Positions 10,403 to 21,496 of a stretch of 64,000 nucleotides of DNA are shown in pieces. The position numbers and the translations under genes are program-made. Position 1 is the first letter of the stretch. Every line of letters begins with the position of its first letter. Source of the stretch: Evernia prunastri (Eukaryota > Ascomycota > Lecanoromycetes > Lecanorales > Parmeliaceae); the NCBI GenBank assembly GCA_003184365.1, contig NKYR01000081.1:1-64000 (forward strand). The letters run 5' to 3'. The notes under the pieces were generated by a model. It was not told the DNA's origin. It was given only the letters and a program-made list of their open reading frames with translations, and ran no database searches.

Positions 10403-12008
10403 ATGCTTTACATAAATGGTCGCATCTTAGCACAATCCCAATTGACTTGCTTCTATCCAATACTGGCTTCTTCCCGAATAGCAAGCATCTCAAGACAATT
10501 GTCTACCATGGCCCCAACCGCCAAGCAATACGACTTCATTGTCATCGGCGGTGGTAGTGGTGGTTCCGGTGCTGCCAGGAGAGCCTCTGGCTGGTATGAC
10601 GCAAAGACATTGCTGGTTGAGAACAAACGGAGTGGCGGAACGTGTGTCAATGTAGGGTTAGTAAAAGACATTATACGTCAAGACTCCGGGCCTAGGCTAA
10701 CCGTCAATATGCCGGCTCAGTTGTGTGCCCAAAAAAATCACCTGGAATTTTGCAAGCGTATCAGAAATGCTGAAGGATGGCGTGAACTATGGCTACGATA
10801 TCCCGAACGATATCAAGTTCAACTTCGCGGAATTCAAGAAGAAGCGCGATGCACACATTGAGGGCCTCAATGGGGCCTACGAGCGTAATTGGAGCCGTGA
10901 GAAGATTGACCTTGTTCGCGGCACTGCTACGTTCAAGAGCCCGAAAGAAATAGAGGTTGACTTGGAGGATGGGAAGAAGGCTGTCTATACTGCTCCGCAC
11001 ATCTTGATTGCAACTGGAGGATACCCCAGCAAACCTCAAGACATTCCTGGAGCGGAACTCGGCATCACCAGCGATGGCTTCTTCGATATCGAAGACTTGC
11101 CGAAGAAGATTGCCTTCGTTGGTGCCGGATACATTGCAGTCGAACTTGCCGGAGTGATGAACGCCATTGGAGTCGAGACACATATGTTTATTCGAGGTAA
11201 CACTTTTCTGAGGACTTTTGATCCAATGGTCCAGGAAACCCTCACCCAGCGCTATGAAGACGCCGGTGTGATAATCCACAAGAACCACAAAGGCTTCAAG
11301 AAAGTTGTCGGGCTCCGAGAAGGGAGGAAGGGAGAAGAAAAGTTGCTGAAACTCATTGAGGAGAATGGAAAAGAACTAGAAGTCAACGAGTTATTATGGG
11401 CTATTGGTCGAGCTCCGGAAATTGAGAAGCTCAACCTGGCAGATATCGGGGTCGACCTCGCAGGGAAGGGCCACATTATGGTCGACGAGTATCAAAACAC
11501 CAATGTCGAAGGCGTCTATGCTTTGGGAGATGTGACTGGTCAAGCAGAGCTGACACCAGTGGCCATTGCAGCCGGACGGGCCCTCTCCAATCGACTTTTC
11601 GGCTTGCAGCACCCATCGGGAGGGCCTCATTTGCCCCAAAAACTTGACTACTCTAACATCCCTACTGTTGTCTTCGCGCATCCCGAAGTTGGTACCATTG
11701 GAATCACTGAGCCCACGGCTATCGACAAATTTGGCAAGGACAGTATCAAGACCTACCACACACGCTTTACACCCACGTTCTATTCCTTCCACACTGCAGA
11801 AGAGAAGAAGCTGCAACCGACGGAATATAAGCTTATCTGTCAAGGCAGCGAAGAGAAGATTGTGGGCATGCATATCATAGGAGCTGGTAGCAGTGAAATG
11901 TTGCAGGGATTTGGAGTGGCGGTGAAGATGGGAGCACGGAAGAGGGATTTCGATTCATGCGTGGCCATTCACCCAACAAGTGCCGAGGAATTGGTTACCA
12001 TGAGGTGA
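10403..12008 (+). CDS. GLR1: Glutathione reductase, probably dual mitochondrial/cytosolic
   Basis: Exons 10403-10656 and 10721-12008 give 513 residues; from the second ATG (10508) the protein is 478. It reduces glutathione disulfide with NADPH and FAD. Seen: the FAD-binding GGGSGGSG; the redox-active disulfide CVNVGCVPKK, whose two Cys are split by the intron border; the NADPH-binding GAGYIAVELAG; the second FAD motif ending in ALGDV; and the C-terminal HPTSAEELVTMR with the catalytic His, where the protein stops as in yeast Glr1. The 35 residues before the second ATG are rich in Arg, Ser and Leu with no acidic residue, a plausible mitochondrial presequence. The first ATG has a weak context and the second (ACCATGG) a strong one, so leaky scanning could give both forms. 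Confidence 0.95.
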
Positions 12009-13027
12009 AAGGGCCAGTTATCTTCGGTAGCCTCCCAGAAGAGATCTTCAAACCCGACATCTTTGTCTCCTTTTCCCGGGCAGTGACGGCTCCATATAGC
12101 CTATTTGTTGAACTTCGGCCCCGTTGGAGGACGTTTCTTCCAACTCAAGCCCGCCTTCCGGTAACATAAGTCTGCCATCTTCTCCTCCGAGCCTTCCGAA
12201 TGCTACCCAGCGACATACGGCCATGTTGCATGGTTCTAATGACCCACATTTGTCCAAGCAGGCGTGAGGCGAGACGAGGCTATCAGCGCAATGTGTCTCG
12301 GCGACCACTATGTTCTGTGCATTCTTCTAACAGTAGAGGAGGAAAGGTGACGGGGTTTGGCATACACAGCCACGCGAAATTTGATACGTATGCTAAAGTG
12401 CGAAACAATGACGGCAGAAAATGTGCCACATTGTGTGTATTTTCAAAGCAAAGGATTCACCGGTCGCAGATGATCGGAGGATTGCAGTCAGCCTGGAGGC
12501 TCTGCGGTGTTTTTCCGTGGGGGCGCAGCGGCCTAATGCAACCAAGCCCCTTCGATGCCTTGCCAAGTTGAAGGAACAAAAATTCCCAAATGTCATGGTA
12601 CCATTGAGGTGGCTCAATTACAATACACCGCATGCCACTGACTGTCAATTCTGATACACCGTTACACTGGTGATGTACAGCCACTGCTTCCAGGCGCTTC
12701 AGCTGCTCAATCGTACACCTTGGATTAGCCGAGAACACGCAGCCTGTAGATGAGGCTGTCGAGGCTATGTATGGAATCTGTAACTCCTCTTCTTTTGCTT
12801 GCGGTTGTCTTTCCCTTGCTCTGAGCGTAGCCTTGCGTCCTCAGTCATAAGACTTCGCGATATCCTGAAATTTCTTCCTTTCTTCATACCACTGCGTCTT
12901 GCCTTGACCTCGTCGCTCAAGTCTTCATCTTTCTAAGATCAAGATAGCAAAGACGCTCTCTGCACCAGTCATCTGCATCTCCTAAGTCCACTCTCTCCAC
13001 CACCATAGAGTCAGTCTTTTTGATAGA
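12009..13027. other. Intergenic, no gene seen
   Basis: About 1 kb between glutathione reductase and the His-rich protein. Several short frames overlap on both strands, but none has a family resemblance, consistent codon use or splice partners. The last 200 bp are pyrimidine-rich and likely contain the promoter and leader of the next gene. Confidence 0.5.
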
Positions 13028-13747
13028 ATGTGCTGGCCCGAGCTTGTCGGCGGTGTCGAAATCCAAGAACGACGCCCGCAAACCTGGAACGAGCCTCGTC
13101 GCAAGCGCCTCAGTTTCGTCAGAGGTCATCGGCGGGACTCGAATGAGTGGGTAGGACACCTGCCACAGCCAAGAAGGCTTACAGAGCGGGAGATATTTGA
13201 TCAGCAACGAGCGCGAGAAATGGAACCAAGACTCATGCATCCCATTCCGCACCCACAAATTCAAGGTCCCCCTGACCCTCGAATGTTTCAAATTCCACCT
13301 GGTCACCATGGCCCTCAACCCGGATTCGATCAACATGGTCCCCATCGACATCAACAACAATTGGACCACCATTCCCATCATGGTGACGACCACATCGAGT
13401 TTGAGGACTCAGGAAGTCACCATGGCCACGACGGTCATGACGATCATCACCTAAGGCCCCGCATTGTCCACTTACAGCCAGCCAAATCACATCTACCTAA
13501 GGGATTCAAAGCACACGCGAAAAGGTCCGGAGGTCACAATCAGACGCACTCAGTGTCGTCATCTTCCTCGGACGACAGTAGCAGTTCGGACAGCTCGTCT
13601 GCATTCGCTGACGGCTTTAGAGCCGGGCGCCAATCACTTTCGAGAAGGCCTGCTCCGAGAGGAAGGAGTAGGAGTCGTCTCACGGATGATAGCTTTGAAG
13701 ACCTGATGCAGTCACGGAGGAGTAGATCGAGACGAGGACGGCGGTAA
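13028..13747 (+). CDS. His-rich, Ser/Arg-tailed hypothetical protein
   Basis: A single-exon frame of 239 residues starting at an ATG after a pyrimidine-rich leader. The N-terminus (MCWPELVGGVEIQERR) looks folded or conserved. Residues about 70-140 are very rich in His, Pro, Gln and Asp with repeated HHGHDGHDDHH-type stretches. A Ser run with Asp follows (SSSSSDDSSSSDSSS), and the tail is an Arg/Ser domain (RGRSRSRL..RRSRSRRGRR). The His cluster could bind Zn, Ni or Cu, and RS tails occur in nuclear RNA-binding or splicing proteins, but there is no RNA-binding domain. No transmembrane segment is seen. Unknown function; it could be mostly disordered. Confidence 0.55.
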   Translation: MCWPELVGGVEIQERRPQTWNEPRRKRLSFVRGHRRDSNEWVGHLPQPRRLTEREIFDQQRAREMEPRLMHPIPHPQIQGPPDPRMFQIPPGHHGPQPGFDQHGPHRHQQQLDHHSHHGDDHIEFEDSGSHHGHDGHDDHHLRPRIVHLQPAKSHLPKGFKAHAKRSGGHNQTHSVSSSSSDDSSSSDSSSAFADGFRAGRQSLSRRPAPRGRSRSRLTDDSFEDLMQSRRSRSRRGRR

Positions 13748-15525
13748 TGATTTTGAGTGTGACAATCTTCTCGCGGGGAAATGTTCTGGATTTGGTCAGT
13801 CGACAGCTTGGAATCTGATGTACTTTATGGATGCAAAGAATAGAATGTAACTTTGCTTACTGTGCTTTAGCCGCGATTGCAGTGGAGGGACCTCCGGGAA
13901 ACAATTGCTTGCAAGCTGACCTTGTCTAATAATAGCTTGAGCTTTGTATGAGTCTGATCAAAACGTACGAGAAGGACGCTATCGAGCTGAGAAGCACTGA
14001 AAAGATATTTACAATCGTTCTCATCTTCCTCAGCTCAGAGGCAAATGTTCCTGATATGAAGACCTATACCACCAAGCTTCCCTCAAGGATTCGGGCCCAT
14101 TCATATCATCAGTCGTATCCCATGATCCAATGCGGCTTGATACCCTGCGATACATGCCCTCTTTGATTACCGGACTCCAGTGCACGACCGAGCCGTCCAT
14201 GACTCAGTTATAAGGACCGATACTGCGGATGCGACATCAGAGCAGCAATAGGTTCATTATCACTTCCAATACCGCCGCATCCCACTTCTTCCAATCCTTC
14301 AATGCTTTGTGCTCTTTCCCTGTTTTAACAAGGCCCTATTCCTGGCGACTCACGGCGTTGAATTGCCGAAGTGGCGGATGATGTAGTGCCAATGGTAACG
14401 AAGTCGTCGATGATTGTGCACGATCTCTCCTTGGTTTGCAAATGATGCCTCAAGAGATCGATGAGCATGCTACGCCAATACTCTCTTGCTGTAAAGATTA
14501 TCATCATCATTCAACGGCTCGGTTTCCAAAGTGAAACAGCCATGTACCCTCAATTGCGACAACTTCGCCTTGCTCAACCCACTCTCGATGTCCGGCAGAA
14601 GCACATATTCTGCTCTGAAAACGCAATGCCTGACATCCGAACCCATCTTTGCGCGTATGCGAGATTTACCTTCATTCATGAAGCTGCATATACATTCGAC
14701 AAGATAAAAATTGATGTGGTGGATGTCGTTGCTGAGTCGCAGGTACCAGGAGCTGGCCCGGCAATTGATGTCGACTTTAGAGCGTCTACTCTGCGAAGTG
14801 GGTCGTCAACGCTTACTGAAAGCCGTGTCCATCACTGCAAAAATTTAGGAGGTGAGCCGCAATGTGAACAAGATTGAAAAGGTGTTCGTACTATGCATGG
14901 GCGTGGAGGCGTACGCAGCATATTCAGAATGTGGTGTCGAATTCGCGGATGATGGCTCTTTGGGTCCTGCTTCGTAGGTAAAAATGAACATGGACCAAGC
15001 CTTTCGTTCTGCGGCAGCAGGACTCAATTAAATTTTTCAAGGTATGCATTGTTAACATCGATATTCGCTAAGAAATAGTCTTGTGCTTCGCTCGGAGTTC
15101 GAAACAAGAGCGTTCGGTGCCATCGTCGTGTGGAGGCCTTCTTGACAAATATGTAAAAGGCATCGCTTATCAGTCCATGGCCGAGTAAAAGCCATTCCTT
15201 GTCTTCCTACGCATCGGGAGAATATGAAATAACTATTCAAAGACAAAAAAGTTGCGCTTACAGCGCAACGTCATGTATGCGTTTGCGACCCATGCGCTTC
15301 CACTCGCCCAGCATTGGAGATAGCTTGAATTGAGGGATAGCCAATGGACTGAGACTAACATTGGTGTAATCGTGTGATTCGTCATGCGCATATTCCCAAG
15401 TCTCAACTCTTTGTGACAATTGCGCACCTGAAAGCAACCATGAACGTGGCGCAGATACTAAAGATGCACTCGGTGGGTGCTGAGTAAACTGTGTACGCAT
15501 TGATGTGTAATGAAGCGAAGCATCC
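13748..15525. other. Intergenic, possible gene relic, nothing firm
   Basis: About 1.8 kb between convergent neighbours. Overlapping short frames on both strands at 14325-14880 have fairly protein-like composition (for example a minus-strand run around 14330-14500 with charged and hydrophobic residues in mixed order), but stops break every frame and no splice scheme restores one. It may be an old pseudogene. I could not assign a family. Confidence 0.4.
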
Positions 15526-18266
15526 TCACATTCCCAGGTAACGTGCGGTCAATCTTTTCTCATCGCCACATTTCAGACCCCTGACTCCAATTGAGATAGT
15601 TTCTCCAGGTATCAAATCTACATCGCCATCCTCGAAAGCCACGTCATGATCCTCTCTCCATTTCGGCTCTACCACCTCTAGCACAAGCCCTTTGATAGGC
15701 ACATCAGAGGAGACCTCTATAGCACCAGCCGCCTGAGGCGGCTCGAGGTCCTTACTTGTACTGAGAGCATGTGTGCGGTTTACGTCATGGACATTGGGGG
15801 TCAATTTGAACCCGACGTTTTTCGGTTTGGGTAGATGCGCATATTTTAGTGGTTCTGGCCAATTAACTGCTCTAGCAATTTTGTCGCCATCTTTGTTGCA
15901 GAGATATACCGCTACAATCGTCTGCTGCTCTTCTGCATTCCTCGTGGCAGGGTCGTCAGTCGATTCCTGCAGCTTATCCTTACATGTTTCCGACCATGGG
16001 ATCTCGAACTCAGAGATCTCCGTGGTGCGATTTGGAAGAAGCTGTAGTCTGGTGAATAAACGGTCATGCTCTTTTTGTTCTCCAGTCACAAGATTGCAAG
16101 TTTTGACGCGAACGAACACCTCGTGGGCGTCGAGCGAGAGGTTACAAGCCCACATCTCAATTTTGTGTACAGTCTTCATGTAAGCGCGGGTGTATTTGTC
16201 TGCAAAAGTTGTATGCACTGTCCGCTTTAGACCGATAGTGACAGGTTGCAGCTCTCGCTTGACCGCAAAATAGGCCAATTTGGGTCGTAGGTAGTAGTCA
16301 ACAACCGACCATGATGTGCAAGGCCAACAGTCATTCAGTTGCCATACTAACGCGCCAGAGCAGTACTCTTGGCCTGGACCTTTCCATTGCCGTTTCCATA
16401 GCTTGTATGCGGAGGAGACGCACTCAGCCTGCATAAGCTGGGTACAATAAATGTACTGCTCGAAGGGCTCAAGTGTGTAAGGTATGTTCTCCGCCAGATA
16501 AAGAGCCAGTCTGCGCTCATGCCCAGCGGCTTTGTTGTGGAAATCTACTGTCGAGGACTGAGGATACCTATCAAGATCATGGAGATAGCTGTCGACCGTC
16601 AAAATATCTGGAAATGCTTCCATGCCAAATTCCGATACGAATCTTCCACTCAGCTTATCGAAGTCCTGGTACCTTTCCTGCGCGCCGTGCCACACGTTCC
16701 ACTGATGGATATCTCCGACAAGGGGATCGCTCGTGTCTCTCCCACCGAAGGGCGACCCAAAATGATAGTGAGTCCCTGGAATCAGCTCCTTCGTTACGTC
16801 CACGAGAATTTTTTCGTAAATATACCTGGCCGGGAATGTAGTTCTCAACCAGTTGTCAGGGTCTTGATCATTGGGATCGTATTCCAGTTTCTCTGTTTCT
16901 TGATATTGGTAGTCCTCGTTGTTGCCTGACCAGATCACAATAGAAGGATGATGTCGGAGGAGTTTTATATTCTCAATCGCTTCACGTTTCACCAAATCTA
17001 AGAATTCCTCATGTGTCGGATAGTTCCCACAAGCAAAAAGGAAGTCTTGCCAGAGGAGAACGCCCATCTCGTCGCAAGCTTCGTAGAAATCTTGTTCTTC
17101 AAATATACCGCCGCCCCAAGCTCGAAGCATAACCTGGTTCCCGTCCACCGCCATTTTCACCCAATCACGGTACCTTTTACGGCCTATTGATTGAGTGAAG
17201 GAATCTGCAGGAATCCAGTTGCTACCGCCGCAGAAGACTGGGATGTTGTTGATCTCGAATAGAAAGGTAGTGCCAGGGGCGTCGTCGAGCTTTCGCTGTA
17301 TTACTTCAGCTCTTCTGAGCCCAAAGCGCTTGCTTGCTGTATCTAGAATAATCTTCTTCCGGCTGAGCGTAGCGCTTAGAACATAGAGTGGTTGCTTGCC
17401 ATAAGTATGAGGATACCACAGCTTTGGATTCTGACTCTTGAAGGTTGCCGTCGCGAAGCACTTCTCTACCGTGACCCTTTCTGCACCAATCACCTCTCCA
17501 TCAAGTGACACCTCGAAAACCATTTCATCTCCATCTCCAGTCTCCTCGAGCTCTGCCTTGGCTATTACCTCAGCTGACTTCAGCGACTCACTAACTTCAG
17601 TAGTGAAATAAAGATCCGCAATACGGGAACGATAAACCTCTAGGTTTATAGCTCGCCATATACCACATGTCAATAAGCACGGTCCCCAGTCCCAACCCTA
17701 GTATTCGCGTCAGTAAACGTGTTTCAAGGCTGTGGAAGGAATCAAGTCACATAGTGGTACTGAGCTTTTCTGACGGCGAGCCGACTGGGGTCGCCGTTCC
17801 AGCAACCCCAATGATGATTTGGATGTTGCTCTACGGACTTTTTACCAATCAAGTAGGTACTGTCAAAGGTAATTTCCAAGATGTTCTCATTCTCTGGCTG
17901 AAGTAATTTGGTGACGACGACCCTTTCGGGGATGAACATATCCTTCGTCCTGAGTATTTCCTTGCCGTTGAGGATTACAGTCGCAAACGTATCCAACCCA
18001 TCGAACGCAAGTACGGCCTTTCCCCCTTCGCTTACGGTTGGTGAAAGAAAAGTACCTTTGTAAATCCAACGCTTTTCACCAACCCATTGGCAATCATTTT
18101 CTCTCTTGCCAACAAATGGATTGGAAATGACACTATTGTGAAGTAAGTCCACGTGTACATTAGTTGGTATATCACGAACTTCCATCCATTTGGAAGTCGT
18201 ACAGTCGGCCTGGCGAAAGGTCCATTTCTGTCTGTCGTCGAGAGGGACAATCGTACGAGAAGCCAT
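15526..18266 (-). CDS. Beta-mannosidase, GH2, intracellular type B
   Basis: Exons 18266-17751 and 17697-15526 (one 53-bp intron) give 895 residues. It cuts terminal beta-1,4-mannose from manno-oligosaccharides. The join restores the family sequence YHYGWDWGP exactly at the splice site. Seen: the N-terminal jelly-roll sugar-binding region, the immunoglobulin-like middle, and the TIM barrel. The acid/base Glu is in IWSGNNED (about E433) and the nucleophile Glu in SEFGMEAFP (about E528). No signal peptide is present, which fits the intracellular MndB type rather than secreted MndA. The start is the ATG at 18266; the frame runs three codons further up but without an ATG. It likely completes mannan or N-glycan breakdown inside the cell. 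Confidence 0.95.
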
Positions 18267-18667
18267 GCTGTTCAAGGCAGCTTGGTCTGAGTCAACAGGC
18301 TTCTATTCAGACATGCTTTTTATATGAAGTGACTCTTGCGGTGATTGGGCAAACGCACGGAGGGACGGGACTTGGCAAGTTGGCTTTAGTCACTAACGTA
18401 AGGCGTATAAGGTACTTCTACATGCAATTATGGCAGCTTAAGACCGGGGACCTGCTCTGGAATCTGTACAGTGGCAGCACCACGGCGCTTTTTTGTTGGC
18501 CACAGCGCACCCTTGGAGAGGCATCATACCCTCCGAACGAAGACAGCACACAGAAGTCACGCTTCAGCAGAGTTACTCCGCAGACAATTTCCAACCTGCT
18601 AACAATGCACCATGCACCATCAACGCCAAGCTGACTGGCTGAATCAATCATACAGCTCTGGCTATGA
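18267..18667. other. Intergenic, beta-mannosidase promoter
   Basis: 401 bp between the beta-mannosidase start and the end of the Rab-like gene, both on the minus strand. It must hold the promoter of the first and the 3' end of the second. I see no other feature. Confidence 0.4.
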
Positions 18668-19851
18668 TCAGCAGCAGCCACCTCGTCTTCGTCTTCCTGC
18701 TCCGTCCAGTTTGAAGACAGCCTCCCATTCTCTCATGCCTCCACCCCATGCTCCGATACCTGCTGTCGCTCTTCCCTGCCCCTTCCGCCTTCTCCTCCCC
18801 AAACCGCCCTCCTCGATTGTCGTCCCCGCACTCTTAACACTTCCCGCATCCTCCCATCCTCCACTATCCCCATACTGTATTCCACTCATCGGATCATCCG
18901 GATCAATTTCGCCTAGCTCAATCTTTGTCAAAATCATGCTGGCAAGACGCGCAAATATCTCTTCTACCCCATCACCAGTGAATGCGCTTAGTTCGACAGA
19001 GACGGGTATAGCAGAGCGAGATGCCCACCGAGAGGCTTCTTCGGCGGTTACTTCCCGTCCTTCAGTAGCGACGGTGGCAGTCAGCTGAGAGCTAATTTTG
19101 TAGCCTATGGAGGAATGACTAGAGCTAAGTCTGGCTCCTGGCCCGATAGACTCATCTGAAAATGTAGACTGCCTACTGGACGCACTGTTGGTCGGCGCAG
19201 AAGCGTTGGGGAGGAGCTCAGATGTCAAATCTAACTTGTTGCCAGCTAGAAGAAGCGTGAGGTTCGGCGAAGCTAGAGCTCGAGCGTCATTGAGAAAATT
19301 CGGAAGAGCATTGAATGAGGCACGAGACGCGAGATCATAGACCAAAATGGCACCGGCAGCACCACGATAGTAGGATCGCGATACCGAGCGGAATCTTTCG
19401 GTCCCAGCCGTATCCCATAATTGTAGCTTGATCCTTTTTCGCCGAGCGCCAGTCCCAACTTTGATGATTTTGGAGGAAAATTCAACGCCAATCGTCTGGC
19501 TGGATAGTACTCGCCCTTTGACTTCTTAGCGTCTATGAAGACCTAGAGGAAAACACACAAAAGACAGAGATTTACACACATTCGTTCTTGACGATTCGGT
19601 GTAGGAGGCAGGACCTGGAGCGAAATAAGCTCTTGGGTTTGCCGAAGAGCTCAGGCATAAACGAACTTGCCGCTGCCGCTTGGTCCTAGAAGGATGATCT
19701 TCGCAAGATAATCATACATGCTTCCAAGTTCCTGAAACGCAGCGCCTGTGGTTAGCAGCGTTTTTGAATAGCAGCGTGGCAGAAATACTTGGTCGTTGAC
19801 CGCAAGAGATGAGTTGCTCGAGACGTTAGATCCACGTCGTTGGCGCGCCAT
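18668..19851 (-). CDS. Rab4-like small GTPase with Ser-rich insertion
   Basis: Predicted exons are 19851-19789, 19731-19667, 19614-19580 and 19521-18668, giving 338 residues. It is a membrane-traffic switch. Seen: P-loop GPSGSGKS formed across an intron, switch I ending in QTIGVEF, switch II WDTAGTERFRSVSRSYYRG, and the guanine-specific GNKLD. The C-terminus GGCC is a double-geranylgeranyl signal. The effector region LSSQTIGVEFSSKII is close to the fungal Rab4 group. It is far longer than a usual Rab (about 200-215) because of a Ser/Thr-rich insertion of about 60 residues after GNKLD and a long Gly/Arg-rich tail before GGCC. The third intron border (19522-19579) is the least certain: homologues have Trp where this join gives NEFKGR. 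It faces ATP20 across 326 bp. Confidence 0.88.
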
Positions 19852-20177
19852 ATTGGGGTATCCCTTAAACCTCGTGATAGAACCTGGCAAGACCAGGTAG
19901 CTTTAATGAAGCCTCACATCTCAATAAAAATTCAATCAGTCAATGACGAACCAATAATAAAGTAGGTACATCTTTCAAAAGTTCAAATTCCTCGGATCCA
20001 GGTCCGGTGATTAATAAGGCTAATCTGGGCCGAATGGCCAATATGATTGGTTCAATTCATCAAACGGGTTTGGCTTCCGCTAATTCTGCTTCGGACCTCA
20101 ATCTGTTGCTTCTGAAATTGTAGTTTTATTCGTCTCACAGCTTCATAAACGCCGATTGAGCCGAACCGCGTTCATAT
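19852..20177. promoter_or_regulatory. Divergent promoter region: Rab4-like / ATP synthase g
   Basis: 326 bp between two divergent start codons, so promoters of both genes must fit here. AT-rich toward the middle (around 19921-19990). No specific element is recognised. Confidence 0.4.
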
Positions 20178-21122
20178 ATGATCGGAAAAACTCGTCTCCT
20201 TATGCCCGGCCATCTCTCATCCATGCCGACAGCTGCGCCATCTCGCATGATGCTTCGGCACACCCGTTTCATCGCACGCCAGACCACAAGACGACATGCT
20301 TCAACGACAGAAGCGGCCAAAGATACCGCCGCAAAATCTAGAGAGACAGCTTCAAATGCGACCTCGAAAGCTTCAGGAGGCCCTTCCAGAGTGACTTCGT
20401 CGGCTGGACCAGCTGTAAGTGGTGCAGCGCAAAGTGTCAGCAAAGCTATCGGCAATATTGGAGGACGGACAGGAAGGATGATATCTTTCGTGCAGTGTGA
20501 GTCCAAGCCTATTCTTAGCTCGCAAGATCGTTCTGCGAATCGATTGAGGCACCTAGAGCTTTATCTACGCAACAATGGATAACTGAAGGCGGTGAACGAC
20601 GGCGCAATGCTTCTTGAACTTCATGTCATCGCGTTCACAGGTACCGCCAGAACAGCGTGCTGACCGGCGAGATTAGCAATGATACCTCCTACGATCTATT
20701 ATTCCAAAGTTGGCTTTGAGCTCTCAAAGCTAGTCTTTAGGGGCCAGAAGATGAACCCACCGTGAGTCTACTGGCCCGCCTTTCCCTTTCTAAGCCTCGT
20801 AAGATCGCGATTGCACATAAGTAGCTGACTGCTTGGATCAACCAGAAACTTTGAGGCGATCCAAAGATACACTCAGCCCATCATTAACGCCATCCGAAAC
20901 CCCGCCGGCCTTCTCAATCACACCACGGACACTGCTGGCACCATGTCTCCCGAGGGTATTCTGAGCCGGATCAGGAATATTAATAGGCAACAATTGATCT
21001 CAGCAGGTGTCATTGGGGCAGAGGTACTAGGTTTCTTTACTGTGGGTGAAATGATTGGAAGAATGAAGCTGGTCGGCTACAGAGGAGATACCAAGCATCA
21101 CGAAACCGCGACAACACTCTAG
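20178..21122 (+). CDS. ATP20: Mitochondrial ATP synthase subunit g
   Basis: Exons 20178-20496, 20677-20761 and 20846-21122 give up to 226 residues with consistent phases. Subunit g is a small membrane protein of the F1Fo-ATP synthase Fo sector, needed for dimers and cristae shape. The N-terminal 45 residues are rich in Arg, Ser and Thr with few acids (TRFIARQTTRRHAST), a mitochondrial presequence. The family core is IPPTIYYSKVGFELSKLVF at the second exon, followed by NPPNFEAIQRY and a C-terminal hydrophobic helix, GVIGAEVLGFFTVGEMIGR, with the GxxxE-type face used for dimer contacts. Several in-frame ATGs lie near the start, so the true start could be up to 24 codons later. Confidence 0.92.
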
Positions 21123-21496
21123 TTGGATTCTTTATTGTCATCAGTGATAACATGCTGCGGCCGCGAGGGGCAGGCGTGCTGAGAGGGTTTCCTGAGGCGC
21201 TGGGAATGGCTTGGTCTTCTCGGTCGCAAGGTCTTGCATCTGCACATACCATGTCGCTATAGAGATGATATATTGTACAACAGACCAAAAGCAATAGATC
21301 TTTGTGGCACAGATAGATAGAGACTAGCGCCGTAAGACCCTGAGAAGCTTGGCAATATCAAAATTCCAACGAGGCATCATACTAGTCACTATTTCTTTTG
21401 GCAAGATTTACTCTGATAGTCAACTAGACCATCAAGGAAATTGTGAGAGTGTCATGTGAATGTGAATGTGCAGTGCCATTGCGTAAAGCCAAGACA
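21123..21496. other. Intergenic between ATP20 and ROK1
   Basis: 374 bp between two plus-strand genes; it holds the ATP20 3' end and the ROK1 promoter. No other feature is seen. Confidence 0.4.

Noticed and set aside
14325..14880. Possible gene between the His-rich protein and beta-mannosidase
   Set aside because: All frames are broken by stops and no intron scheme joins them; at best an old relic.
20135..20506. Minus-strand frame of 123 codons
   Set aside because: It is the antisense of ATP20 exon 1, whose presequence and splice phase are well supported.
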